64,000 nucleotides of DNA, from assembly GCF_009849585.1 (NCBI RefSeq), contig NZ_VCRN01000001.1, positions 434,001 through 498,000 on the forward strand. The letters run 5' to 3'. Under the pieces are notes generated by a model. That model made no database searches, was not told the origin of the DNA, and saw only the letters and a list, made by a program, of their open reading frames with translations. Origin of the DNA: Bacillus sp. ZZV12-4809. GTDB taxonomy: Bacteria > Bacillota > Bacilli > Bacillales > Cytobacillaceae. Positions within the stretch are counted from its first letter, which is position 1, and the number at the start of each line of letters is the position of its first letter. The position numbers and the translations under genes are program-made. Of this stretch, positions 17,047-25,446 are shown piece after piece.

Positions 17047-18003
17047 TCATATTGTTGCTGCTGCAGCGTATTTCTCTTCTAATGTCTTTTTTAGGTAGGC
17101 AGCTAATTCGAGCATGCCGTACATTCCGGCTTTCTCTTCCGCCTCAGAGTTGTAGTTTGTATTTGTATTTATATCATACGTAAATATGTCACCTTCAGCA
17201 TTTCTGATAAATTCAATGCCGGCTACTTGAATACCATTCCTGGCCAAAACCTCTTTGTATCTATCCAATATTTCATCCTCAAAATCTTCAATGACCTGAA
17301 ATTTAGGCTTCTCTTCTGCTTCTTCTCCTGCAGGACAGAATAAATCGCCAATCTGGCAGGCGTCAGCTGGACAAAGTTCGAATCCTTCGGAAGTATCAAC
17401 CCTGACTGCATAAACAAAGCGGCCTCCAACAAATTCACAGCGCGTGATATAGCTCTCTGGAGATTGAATATATTCCTGAATAAGCGTAATGCCATCGACC
17501 GGTTCTTCGAAGGAAGGGCCTTCCACATAAGTCTTCAGGGCTTCAATACTATGGAATAATTGAACACCCAGACCTTTGCCGGCACGATTATGCTTTGTGA
17601 TAAACGGATGTCCGGCAAATGCTTCAGCTGCCTTAAGGATTTTTTGTTTTCCAACCGCCGCAATTGTCTTTGGCGTCCTCACACCCGATTTATTCAACTC
17701 CAAGTATTGTAAAACCTTACTCACTTCCAGCTTTAAAGCACCCGTTCCATTAATCACTGTACGCCCATGCGCTTCAAGCCAAGCCAATACTTGTCCGGTT
17801 AATTCAGCCGCAAAACGGTGATCACGGGTATGTGAAGATGCGCTCATCCGACTATAGAAGATACCTTCCGGGGGTTCTGCCGATAAATCCAGCGTTCCTT
17901 CGTCTAAATGCCATTCCTCATAAGGAACACCCAGTTCCTCTAATCTTTTTGACAGATGGACTGTCCACTCACTATTTTCATGTATAACATATACTTTGCT
18001 CAT
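17047..18003 (-). CDS. RimK-like ATP-grasp ligase
   Basis: 318 residues with a pre-ATP-grasp domain followed by the ATP-binding core. Key parts are PFITKHNRAGKGLGVQLF (lysine and glycine-rich loop, about 133-150), ITLIQEYIQSPESYITRCEFVGG (hinge and adenine site, about 175-200) and FTYDINTNTNYNSEAE (metal-binding D/N, about 275-290). RimK-type enzymes join amino acids to a carboxylate by an acyl-phosphate. The substrate is unknown and no peptide partner gene is adjacent. Starts at ATG 18003 behind AGAAAGGAG. Confidence 0.85.
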   Translation of the reverse strand: MSKVYVIHENSEWTVHLSKRLEELGVPYEEWHLDEGTLDLSAEPPEGIFYSRMSASSHTRDHRFAAELTGQVLAWLEAHGRTVINGTGALKLEVSKVLQYLELNKSGVRTPKTIAAVGKQKILKAAEAFAGHPFITKHNRAGKGLGVQLFHSIEALKTYVEGPSFEEPVDGITLIQEYIQSPESYITRCEFVGGRFVYAVRVDTSEGFELCPADACQIGDLFCPAGEEAEEKPKFQVIEDFEDEILDRYKEVLARNGIQVAGIEFIRNAEGDIFTYDINTNTNYNSEAEEKAGMYGMLELAAYLKKTLEEKYAAAATI

Positions 18004-18092
18004 GATTCAGACTCCTTTCTGGCTCTTAATTTTGTTCTTCTATTTTTTAAACATCTACTTTTCGTATCATTTAAGTAGGATTTACAGGTTTG

Positions 18093-18126
18093 AAAAAACT
18101 CTCCATCACTAATAGGAGAGTTTTTT
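18093..18126. terminator. bidirectional terminator
   Basis: AAAAAACTCTCC and GGAGAGTTTTTT are perfect complements around a 10-base loop. The 18127-18305 gap beyond it holds nothing recognisable. Confidence 0.9.
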
Positions 18127-18305
18127 AACCCTATTCTCATATGTCAAGCGCTGCTCCTGATGCTGAAGCTTCAAAGGGCAGTCCCTCCCCCTCTCTGAAT
18201 AAGAAGAAAGACTATTAAGCTCATAAATTATTTAAAGCGATAATAATTTAAATAGATCAAATTGTCAATTGAATATTCCTGAGCTCGAAATATTTTCACT
18301 TAGAT

Positions 18306-18715
18306 TTATTTCTGCTCTAATGCAGAAAAATCTTCAATTTCTTCAACAGCCAGCTCTAACGCTTTTATTCTCCTTTTCAAAAGTGTCCTTTGAGGACTTC
18401 CCTTCTTTAACCTTGGCATAAGCGTTCTCTAGTGAAGGCATTAACCCATTAAGAACATGGCGGGCTTCTGCTAAATCCTCATCGGTATAAGGATGGGTCT
18501 CTGATTCCACACTTTCTCGAGGACAGCTAAGCCGATGCAGCATGCTTAATACGCTTTTCTGCCAAAGTAGTGTTAGAATCTTTCGCAGTCATCTGAGTCA
18601 GGGCCTTTTCTAGTTTTACTGATTGTCGATTTGAAGGATTTAATGGATTCCAATTTAATTGCATTGGATACGTTTTCCATGTTACAGGCTGTCCTCTCTT
18701 CCTCTTTTTAATATG
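18306..18715 (-). pseudogene. decayed gene of unknown family
   Basis: Three protein-like segments follow one another on the minus strand in three different frames. The first contains QPVTWKTYPMQLNWNPL and QSVKLEKALTQMTAKDS, the second ESETHPYTDEDLAEARHV and MPSLENAYAKVKEGK, the third ALELAVEEIEDFSALEQK ending at TAA 18306. A 66-codon frame at 18343-18543 is just the middle piece. At least two frameshifts separate the parts. I do not recognise the family. Confidence 0.55.
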
Positions 18716-18716
18716 G

Positions 18717-19778
18717 TTATATAGTATTTATGACACGGCTATTTTTTCTTTTAGACAGTATTGCACCAAGCAAATACTCAGCGTCCTTCCCTACTCCGCA
18801 AATCAGCGCCGATCCGCGCTGGTATTGCCAGGGCAAGCCTAGATAGTATAGCCCCTCTATTTCAGTCATTCCCCTCTTATGCAGCGGTTTTCCATCAGTA
18901 GAGACAGCACCTTTTATGTGAATCCAGTTATAGGAAGGAATGAAGCCTGTAGACCAGATGATATTTTCAAATTTCCTCCGTGACCCATCTTCAAATAGAA
19001 CTTCTTTATCGATGACCTTTAAAACCTTAGGTTTAACATCAATCTCCCTATTTTTAATGAGCATTTTTAGCTCTTTACCAAAAATCGGGTCCTTCTGTTT
19101 TTGAAACCAGCTGCCCTTCATCGTATCTTTTCCTGCAAACAGCAGTCCGAGTTTATCCAGCCAGTAAAAAATGCTTTTTCCGAAAAATGTTAAAGGCAAA
19201 AACTTTAAGCGATGACCTACTGCTATTGTAACCTTCCTGTCTTTGGCTAATTCTGCAGCAATTTGCGCACCCGAATTGCCCCCGCCAACAACCAATATCT
19301 CTTCGCCTGGTATTTCCTGTGGTGAGCGATATTCCGAGGAATGAAGCTGAAAAGGATTCATCCCTTTAGGAATAAATGGTTTCTGAAATGCACCAGAAGC
19401 AATGATGACTTGTTGAGCTTGAATCTTCCCTCTGCTGGTTTCTAACATAAATGAACCTCCTGGCACCTTGCTTAACTTACTTACATTCGTATTCAGCATG
19501 ACTGGAAGATCAAAATGCTTCACATAGTCATTCAGATATTCCGCCATGTCATTCTTCGTTGGAAAGTCTTCTGATGGTCCTCTCATTTGCAATCCGGGCA
19601 GACTGCTATATTGGCGTGGAGTAAATAAAACAAGGGAATGGTATCTTTGTCTCCAGGAGTCCCCCACATCAGCGTTTTTTTCAATTATCACAAAGGAAAC
19701 CTTTTCTTTTTTCAAAAAATATCCCATCGCTAACCCTGCCTGGCCACCGCCAATAATAGCAGCTTCATAGCTTTTCAT
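18717..19778 (-). CDS. flavin-containing monooxygenase-like oxidoreductase
   Basis: The protein has two dinucleotide folds: IIGGGQAGLAMGYFLKK at the N-terminus for FAD and ILVVGGGNSGAQIAAELAK near residue 155 for NADPH. Between them, SWRQRYHSLVLFTPRQYSSLPG is typical of the CzcO/FMO-like group. The closing IIWSTGFIPSYNWI is the ATG-type motif of this family. ATG 19778 follows GGGAGAGAT; an earlier in-frame ATG at 19805 would swallow that site. Members oxidise soft nucleophiles or act as metal-related oxidoreductases; the substrate is unknown. Confidence 0.87.
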   Translation of the reverse strand: MKSYEAAIIGGGQAGLAMGYFLKKEKVSFVIIEKNADVGDSWRQRYHSLVLFTPRQYSSLPGLQMRGPSEDFPTKNDMAEYLNDYVKHFDLPVMLNTNVSKLSKVPGGSFMLETSRGKIQAQQVIIASGAFQKPFIPKGMNPFQLHSSEYRSPQEIPGEEILVVGGGNSGAQIAAELAKDRKVTIAVGHRLKFLPLTFFGKSIFYWLDKLGLLFAGKDTMKGSWFQKQKDPIFGKELKMLIKNREIDVKPKVLKVIDKEVLFEDGSRRKFENIIWSTGFIPSYNWIHIKGAVSTDGKPLHKRGMTEIEGLYYLGLPWQYQRGSALICGVGKDAEYLLGAILSKRKNSRVINTI

Positions 19779-19862
19779 TATCATCTCTCCCAGCACAACA
19801 TTCAAACATACATTTGAATATTATTATACATAATAACCAGAAAAAGGAACACGAAATTCCAC

Positions 19863-19885
19863 AAAAAAAGCCGCCCAGTGGCAGC
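19863..19885 (-). terminator. terminator of cueP
   Basis: Minus strand GCTGCC-ACTG-GGCGGC followed by seven Ts, just past the cueP stop. Confidence 0.8.
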
Positions 19886-19901
19886 CCGACAGCGGTTTTC
19901 T

Positions 19902-20429
19902 TTATGTTAATTGCATCGTGGTAATGCAGGTAGGATCATTCTTAAAAGTTGAAATTTCCGATTCTGCTGCTTTTCCATCATGCTTAATCTTTATTTGATA
20001 GGTTCTATCTCTTGGAAGCCACAGATCGAAAAACCCATTAGCCTGGGATTTAACTTTATCGTTCAAAATCACATTGCCTTTTGAATCCTCAATATATACC
20101 TCAAACTCTTTTTCAGCCAGTTCACCTTGACAACCTGTCAAGTTATGATTCGTTCAAGGGTGGGTTTCATTAGCATAAGGGGCAATCGATACGAAAAATT
20201 CATCTTTTGGCAGATCATAGGCTAATTCCTCGCCATCCGCTTCTTTAACCATCAGCTGCTCTGAAGTAATGGAGGCAGACCCGCCCTTTATGTTTCCGGC
20301 ACTGTAATCATTCACTAATGTTTTGATGTTATCAGCTTTTAAAGCAGCATCATCCTTGGAATCTGCTTGTCCACAGCCAGCTAATGCAATAGAAATTAGT
20401 GAAGCGGCGAGAACTAATCTGATCTTCAT
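19902..20429 (-). CDS. cueP: CueP-family copper-binding lipoprotein with in-frame TGA at a conserved Cys
   Basis: Start ATG 20429 gives a lipoprotein signal with lipobox LAGC. The mature part follows CueP: ITSEQLMVK, DLPKDEFFVSIAPYANETHP, then TGA at 20154-20156, then in the same frame TNHNLTGCQGEL, GFFDLWLPRDRTYQI and the C-terminal DPTCITTMQL. In Salmonella CueP the conserved cysteines include a pair eight residues apart (C96, C104) and C172. Here the TGA lies eight codons before GC(Q)G, so it occupies the C96 position; the other two cysteines remain. It is therefore either a selenocysteine codon or a nonsense mutation; if unread, the product ends after 91 residues. The frame is otherwise clean through 175 codons. 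Confidence 0.72.
20126..20142 (-). other. perfect hairpin 12 nt after the cueP TGA (possible bSECIS)
   Basis: CTTGACA-GGT-TGTCAAG forms seven base pairs with a GGU loop. Eighteen bases lie between TGA and the loop, and a G heads the loop. This fits the spacing and loop rule I know for bacterial SECIS elements. The same bases encode the conserved LTGCQG, so the hairpin could be accidental. Confidence 0.35.
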
Positions 20430-20612
20430 TGTTTTCACATCCTTCTTCAATCTCATCTCTAACTATATCAAGTACTATAGCAAATAAATATGAACAATTT
20501 ATGAAAGCTTCAATACTATGTTTCTTCCTTAAATGTCTCAACAGCTCTTTACATTCGTCACCATGATTCTGCCTATATGTTAAAATAGAAAAAAAATACA
20601 GAGGTGTTTTCT

Positions 20613-22403
20613 TTGCCGGATTGGTCGTATCACCCTATTTTCAAGCCAATACTTCAAAAACTGCCTCCTTCCTTCAGCCGGGAATTTATCCACCGCGGAA
20701 TGAGCATCATCGCATCCAGCCGTATCGGTGAAGCTTTAATAGAATTCCTTGGTCATATAAAACCATCCCAAAAAATCTCGAAAAATGTATTTGGCATTCA
20801 TTTTGCAACTCCAGCAGGGCTTAGTGCCAGGATGGATCCCCAATTATCGGGGATAAAGGCTTTTCAGAACCTCGGGTTTGGTTATCTTGAGATTGGCCCT
20901 GTTTCCATTAGCGGATCAGAAGAAGAACTCTATATAAACCCAAAAGAAGAAAAGATACATAGACTTGCACCATCCTCAGTGGATTTACCTGCAGCAAAGA
21001 AGCAGCTTCAGTCTCTTAAAAAGAAGAAGCTTCCATTTTTCACTAAGGTTGAAGGAAATGATCAAGAGGCAAAGCTAATTTGTGAAGAGCTGCTGCCTTT
21101 TAGTGATGGGTTTATTTTAAACAGTCAGACCTTTCCATCAGCTGATCAATTTATCCAGCTGAAAAGTGAAATGGATAAACCTATGATTCTCTCACTTTCA
21201 GCAGACTTTGACATAGAGAGGATTCATGACTATGGCCCGGACGGAATTCTCCTTGAAGACTACAATACCCATGAAGAACTCCTTCAGCAGCTGACAGCCC
21301 TCAGGAAAAGATTCAGCAGGGAGTTTCCCATCATTACTTCGGGCTGCATTAAAGAGCCGTTACATGCGATTACACTGCTTGAAAGCGGAGCTGCGCTAAT
21401 CATGTTAGGCGATGAGTATATTTTCGCCGGTCCCGGTTTGCCAAAGCGGATCAATGAAGCCTATAGCCGTACAATTCCAAAGGAGCCTGTCAAAAACGGC
21501 GGATGGCTCTGGTATTGGCTGTTTGGCCTGGCTATAACCATTGCAGGGTTCATTGCCCTTTTCTTCAGCATGACTTCGGTGATTCTTCCTTATGATGAAT
21601 CTTTTTTGGGAATTCTCAGGAAAGATATTATCTATTTTAACCCTGCCGTTTTATACTTCATGGCCCATGACAGAATGACGCTTTCAGGAACAATGATATC
21701 AGGCGGAATCATCTATATGCAGCTAGCCAGACATGGAATCAGACATGGCCTCCACTGGGCAAAAAAAGCAGTCAATATAGCTGGCACGATTGGGTTTCTG
21801 GGGATTCTCCTTTTTATTGGCTACGGATATTTTGATTGGCTGCATGGGCTGTTCTGGCTTGTTTTACTGCCCCTTTTTACTTTGGGCTGGATAAAATCAA
21901 GAAAGGCAAGTGCGTCGCCCGCCAGTTCAAACCTGTTCAATACTCCTGAGTGGAAGCTGAGCTTAGTTGGTCAGCTATGCTATGTCTTATTGGGTTTTTC
22001 TTTAACAGCTGGCGGAGCCGTCATTTCTGTCATTGGAGCTTCACATGTATTTGTGCCTTCAGATCTCACTTATCTTTGTCTTACTCCTGAAGCTCTTAAC
22101 ACATTCAACGATAAATTGATTCCAGTGATTGCACATGATCGTGCAGGATTCGGTAGTGCACTGTTAAGCGTGGGCCTGCTAGTCTTGATGCTGGCTTTAT
22201 GGGGGATCCGCGAGGGTGAACGCTGGGTATGGCGGACCTTCGCCATAGGGGCCATCCCGGCATTCGCAGCTGGTATCTTAACTCACTTTTTTATAAATTA
22301 TACGGATTTCATCCACCTGCTTCCAGCTTACTTCGCATTGCTTTTATATGGGATAGGGGTTGTGGCAACCGCACCGTTTTTATTAAAAAAAACAAGATCC
22401 TGA
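20613..22403 (+). CDS. dihydroorotate dehydrogenase-like domain fused to a polytopic membrane domain
   Basis: Residues 1-285 resemble a class 2 dihydroorotate dehydrogenase: GIHFATPAGLSARMD matches the FMN-site start, GFGYLEIGPVS the next strand, and FPIITSGCI...LLESGAALIML the C-terminal phosphate-binding part. The central lysine/serine catalytic region is poorly kept, so activity is doubtful. Residues 295-597 hold about eight to nine hydrophobic helices. They contain a repeated unit: VLYFMAHDRMTLSGTMISGG and LIPVIAHDRAGFGSALLSVG. TTG 20613 follows AGAGGTG at seven bases; GTG 20604 is the alternative. The role is unknown; a quinone- or flavin-linked membrane role is only a guess. Confidence 0.72.
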   Translation: MPDWSYHPIFKPILQKLPPSFSREFIHRGMSIIASSRIGEALIEFLGHIKPSQKISKNVFGIHFATPAGLSARMDPQLSGIKAFQNLGFGYLEIGPVSISGSEEELYINPKEEKIHRLAPSSVDLPAAKKQLQSLKKKKLPFFTKVEGNDQEAKLICEELLPFSDGFILNSQTFPSADQFIQLKSEMDKPMILSLSADFDIERIHDYGPDGILLEDYNTHEELLQQLTALRKRFSREFPIITSGCIKEPLHAITLLESGAALIMLGDEYIFAGPGLPKRINEAYSRTIPKEPVKNGGWLWYWLFGLAITIAGFIALFFSMTSVILPYDESFLGILRKDIIYFNPAVLYFMAHDRMTLSGTMISGGIIYMQLARHGIRHGLHWAKKAVNIAGTIGFLGILLFIGYGYFDWLHGLFWLVLLPLFTLGWIKSRKASASPASSNLFNTPEWKLSLVGQLCYVLLGFSLTAGGAVISVIGASHVFVPSDLTYLCLTPEALNTFNDKLIPVIAHDRAGFGSALLSVGLLVLMLALWGIREGERWVWRTFAIGAIPAFAAGILTHFFINYTDFIHLLPAYFALLLYGIGVVATAPFLLKKTRS

Positions 22404-22425
22404 AACCTGTCAGGATCTTGTTTTT
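22388..22425. terminator. bidirectional terminator between convergent genes
   Basis: AACAAGATCCTG and CAGGATCTTGTT form 12 perfect pairs with flanking A and T tracts. It overlaps the last codons of the DHOD-like gene and serves both genes. Confidence 0.92.
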
Positions 22426-22428
22426 AAA

Positions 22429-23229
22429 TTATTCTACTATTTCCACACGTACGCTTTTTCTCCCCCACTCAAGGGCATCCCCCTTGTTAGGAATGAACAC
22501 GTCGATTGAATTTCCATTGATGCCGCCGCCTATGTCTGCTGCTATTGCAGTTCCATAACCTTCGATTTTAACAATAGAGCCCAGCGGAATGACACTCGGA
22601 TCAACCGCAATCACTTTTGCATCAGGATATTTTTTTAGATCCAGTCCCATTCTCGTCACACCTGAACAGCCTTCACAGCTTGCTGTATAGGCTGTGCTTT
22701 GTACAGTCAATGTTTTGCCTGCCGCTGTCCCGCGCTTTGCCTTACGATCAAGTGCGGCTCGTGTCTTAGATCCCGCAATTCCATCAGCCGGTAAGCCCTG
22801 CTGTTTTTGAAAACTTTTGACGGCGCTCACTGTGCCATTTCCATAAATACCATCTAAATTCGATTTATAGTGGCCTGTTTGTTTTAATTGATATTGAATT
22901 TGAATGACTTGCTTTCCGATGTCCCCATATCTCAGCACTTTTAGTGCGTGATTCGTTTGCGGTCCGGCAATCCCATCAGCCTTCAAATTGCGCTTACGCT
23001 GAAAATCCTTAATAGCTTCAACTGTGATGCTTCCATAATATCCTGTCGATGTATGATACGGGAATACCCCTTTTGTCATCAGGTAATCCTGCAATTCGGC
23101 CACATCAGATCCTGATGATCCATTTGCAAGTGTCCGGTCCCCAAGCGCTGCTTCTGTAAATGAAGGAGCTGCCAGCATGAGAGCCACAGCTGCAAATACC
23201 ACCAGCATGTTCCTAAATCTCTTTAACAT
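22429..23229 (-). CDS. secreted wall protein: two peptidoglycan-binding repeats plus 3D domain
   Basis: A signal peptide (MLVVFAAVALMLAAPSFTEA) is followed by two PG_binding_1 repeats (LQDYLMTKGVFPYHTSTGYYG...; IQYQLKQTGHYKSNLDGIYG...) and a C-terminal 3D domain. The three conserved aspartates are in AVDPSVIPLG, AADIGGGI and SIDVFIPN. The 3D domain is the catalytic barrel of MltA-like and YocH/YuiC-type muralytic enzymes. ATG 23229 follows GGGGAGG. It is likely exported to remodel peptidoglycan, and resembles Bacillus YocH in plan with different binding repeats. Confidence 0.88.
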   Translation of the reverse strand: MLKRFRNMLVVFAAVALMLAAPSFTEAALGDRTLANGSSGSDVAELQDYLMTKGVFPYHTSTGYYGSITVEAIKDFQRKRNLKADGIAGPQTNHALKVLRYGDIGKQVIQIQYQLKQTGHYKSNLDGIYGNGTVSAVKSFQKQQGLPADGIAGSKTRAALDRKAKRGTAAGKTLTVQSTAYTASCEGCSGVTRMGLDLKKYPDAKVIAVDPSVIPLGSIVKIEGYGTAIAADIGGGINGNSIDVFIPNKGDALEWGRKSVRVEIVE

Positions 23230-23481
23230 AAAAAATCCTCCCCAATTTCTTTTTACATAAAAGAATTCGAGAGGATTAGACATTATTCGTGTATTGAAAA
23301 CAGAATCACAACGTTCGGCCCTCAATCATCCATTTTCTTGTAATAATGTGTTCTATTTTGTCTGCGCATATAATACCCAACAGTATCAAAAGGAGCTGAA
23401 GACCTTTAGCTTCAGCAATTTGAGCTATTTCCATATATCCATGTACCAATCTAACCCAAAAATTTCTTTTTCCTCAAAAGG

Positions 23482-23868
23482 CTATCTCTGCACTATTTGA
23501 ATAAGGTTGCCGCATGTATCATCAAAGACAGCCAATGTGACATCACCCATTACTGTCGGCTCAATCGTAAACTTCACGTCTTGGTTTACTAATCGGTTAT
23601 ATTCTTCATGAACATCTTCTACGCCAAACATAGTGGCCGGAATTCCATCCGCAAATATCTTCCTTTGGTAATCCTTTGCTGCCGGATGTACATTAGGTTC
23701 GAGCAATACCTCCGTACCGTCCTGGTCTTCAGGAGAAACAAGGGCAATCCACCTGTGTTCTCCGACTGGAATGTCATGCTTTTTAACAAACCCGAGCGTT
23801 TCTGTATAAAATTTTAATGCCTTATCCTGATCCTGGACGAAAATGCTTGTAACAACAACCTTCAACAT
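23482..23868 (-). CDS. VOC-superfamily protein
   Basis: 128 residues beginning VVVTSIFVQDQDKALKFYTETLGF and ending TLAVFDDTCGNLIQIVQ, a standard glyoxalase-fold plan of the group annotated as extradiol dioxygenase-like. It is followed upstream by an ArsR gene read in the same direction, a common pairing in which the regulator controls a detoxification protein. Substrate unknown. Confidence 0.85.
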   Translation of the reverse strand: MLKVVVTSIFVQDQDKALKFYTETLGFVKKHDIPVGEHRWIALVSPEDQDGTEVLLEPNVHPAAKDYQRKIFADGIPATMFGVEDVHEEYNRLVNQDVKFTIEPTVMGDVTLAVFDDTCGNLIQIVQR

Positions 23869-23928
23869 GTTTTTGCCTCCCTTGATATTTGTAATGGGTG
23901 CAAGCCAGCCGGCACTCCATTTAGTAAA

Positions 23929-24252
23929 TTACTCTAACCATCCTTTCAGCAAATTCTTCAGTGGCTGGTTATTAAAAATAATTACCCGATATTTTCCCTT
24001 TCGTTCGGATCTAATAAGCTTTGCATCTTCCAATACAGAAAGATGCTTAGCTATTGCCTGCCGGGAAATGGACAGGCTGTGCTTCATAATGAGACGAGCA
24101 GTCAGTTCATACAGCGTCATCTCTTTGCGCTCGGACAGTTCGTCCAATATAAGCCGCCGAGTCGAATCACCAAGAGCTTTGAATATAATGTCTCTGTCCC
24201 AATTCATAATATGAGTATAAGCAACCACAGGGTTACTTGTCAATACACGCAA
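23929..24252 (-). CDS. ArsR-family regulator
   Basis: Winged-helix repressor with IFKALGDSTRRLILDELSERKEM, recognition helix SISRQAIAKHLSVLEDAKLI and wing GKYRVIIFN. There is no cysteine metal site, so it is of the non-metal-sensing type often linked to SRPBCC or VOC proteins. The start is uncertain: ATG 24207 begins the usual family sequence (MNWDRDIIF) but no ribosome site is obvious. Probably co-transcribed with the VOC gene 60 bases downstream. Confidence 0.85.
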   Translation of the reverse strand: MRVLTSNPVVAYTHIMNWDRDIIFKALGDSTRRLILDELSERKEMTLYELTARLIMKHSLSISRQAIAKHLSVLEDAKLIRSERKGKYRVIIFNNQPLKNLLKGWLE

Positions 24253-24364
24253 CCCTAAAGTTGCCCAATAAATGTACAGTACCGGAACAAGTCTAAAAGG
24301 TTAAATCCAGAGGACTGCATACATCATTCTTAATTAGTAAAAAATATTGAAGAGGTGAGAACAA

Positions 24365-25369
24365 TTGGAAAAGGATAATATAATGCTTACATCTTCCGAA
24401 ATAGGTACACTATGGGGGGAGTATGTAAACGGAACAATGACCGATATCGTAAATAAGTATATGAATTCTATAATAGAAGACGAAGAAACAAAACAAGTTT
24501 TTGAAACTGCCATCAAGACATGGAAAAAGCAAAAGAAGCAGCTTGTTTCCTTCATTGTGAAGGATGGCTTTCCGGTGCCCAATGGGTTTACAGAGTCCGA
24601 CCTCAATGAAAATGCAGGCAAATTGTTTTCTGACATATTCTGCTTAAATTACTTACATATTATGACGATACATGGTTTGCTGGGGCATACAACCGCATTA
24701 AGTGTTTCGGTCAGAAAGGACTTAAGGGAGTTTTACAGTTCATGTGTGGACGATGCAAAAAATATGTATGAGTTAACTATTGAGCTGCTGCTGAAGAAAG
24801 GTGTTTTTCAGCGGGATCCCTATTTTTATCCAAACGTGAGCCCTGAAATTATTACCTCAAAAGATTTTACGGATGGAATCTTTGGAAAAGGCAGAGTTCT
24901 ATCTTCCACAGAAATCATCAGCATTTCTCTTAACATTAAAAAAGGAATTATGGCAAAAGCTCTTTCCATCGGATTCAGTCAAGTTACAGGATCGAAGGAT
25001 ATTAGGAAGTTTTTTGAGGAGCTGGAAGAAGCAGCCGATGAAAACCTGCAGGCCCTGTCAAAAATCTTGCACGAGGATAACCTGCCAGTGCCAAAGTCTT
25101 TGGAAACAGAAGTGACAACATCAAAAGACTCTCCATTTTCCGATAAATTAATGCTTTATCACATGGGTTTTCTGGTTCAAACTGCACAAGTATATTACGG
25201 GACGGGCCTGGCCGGATCCATGCGGACAGACCTGGCATTAACTTATGAAAAAGCAATCCTGAAATCATTGGGAATCACCAGAAAATGGTTCGGAATAATG
25301 GTGAAGAAAAAGTGGCTAGAACAGCCGCCGCTTGCTCCCAATCGAAAAGAACTGGCAAAGGGTGAATAA
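24365..25369 (+). CDS. DUF3231 protein, two tandem domains
   Basis: 334 residues made of two similar ferritin-like helical halves. The first begins LTSSEIGTLWGEYVNGTM and includes HIMTIHGLLGHTTALSVSVRKDLREFY; the second includes EIISISLNIKKGIMAKAL and LMLYHMGFLVQTAQVYYGTGLAGSMRTDLAL. DUF3231 proteins are common in Bacillus and often tied to sporulation, without a defined activity. TTG 24365 follows GAGGTG. Confidence 0.88.
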   Translation: MEKDNIMLTSSEIGTLWGEYVNGTMTDIVNKYMNSIIEDEETKQVFETAIKTWKKQKKQLVSFIVKDGFPVPNGFTESDLNENAGKLFSDIFCLNYLHIMTIHGLLGHTTALSVSVRKDLREFYSSCVDDAKNMYELTIELLLKKGVFQRDPYFYPNVSPEIITSKDFTDGIFGKGRVLSSTEIISISLNIKKGIMAKALSIGFSQVTGSKDIRKFFEELEEAADENLQALSKILHEDNLPVPKSLETEVTTSKDSPFSDKLMLYHMGFLVQTAQVYYGTGLAGSMRTDLALTYEKAILKSLGITRKWFGIMVKKKWLEQPPLAPNRKELAKGE

Positions 25370-25405
25370 GTTATCCCCTCATTTGCGTGTGGTTTACCGG
25401 CTGGT

Positions 25406-25445
25406 GAGCCGTGCTGGCCTCTCAGTTCCAGCCCGGCTCTTCTTT
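25406..25445 (+). terminator. terminator of DUF3231 gene
   Basis: GAGCCGTGCTGG and CCAGCCCGGCTC form an 11-pair stem with one mismatch, followed by TTCTTT. It abuts the stop of the convergent gene. Confidence 0.8.
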
Positions 25446-25446
25446 A

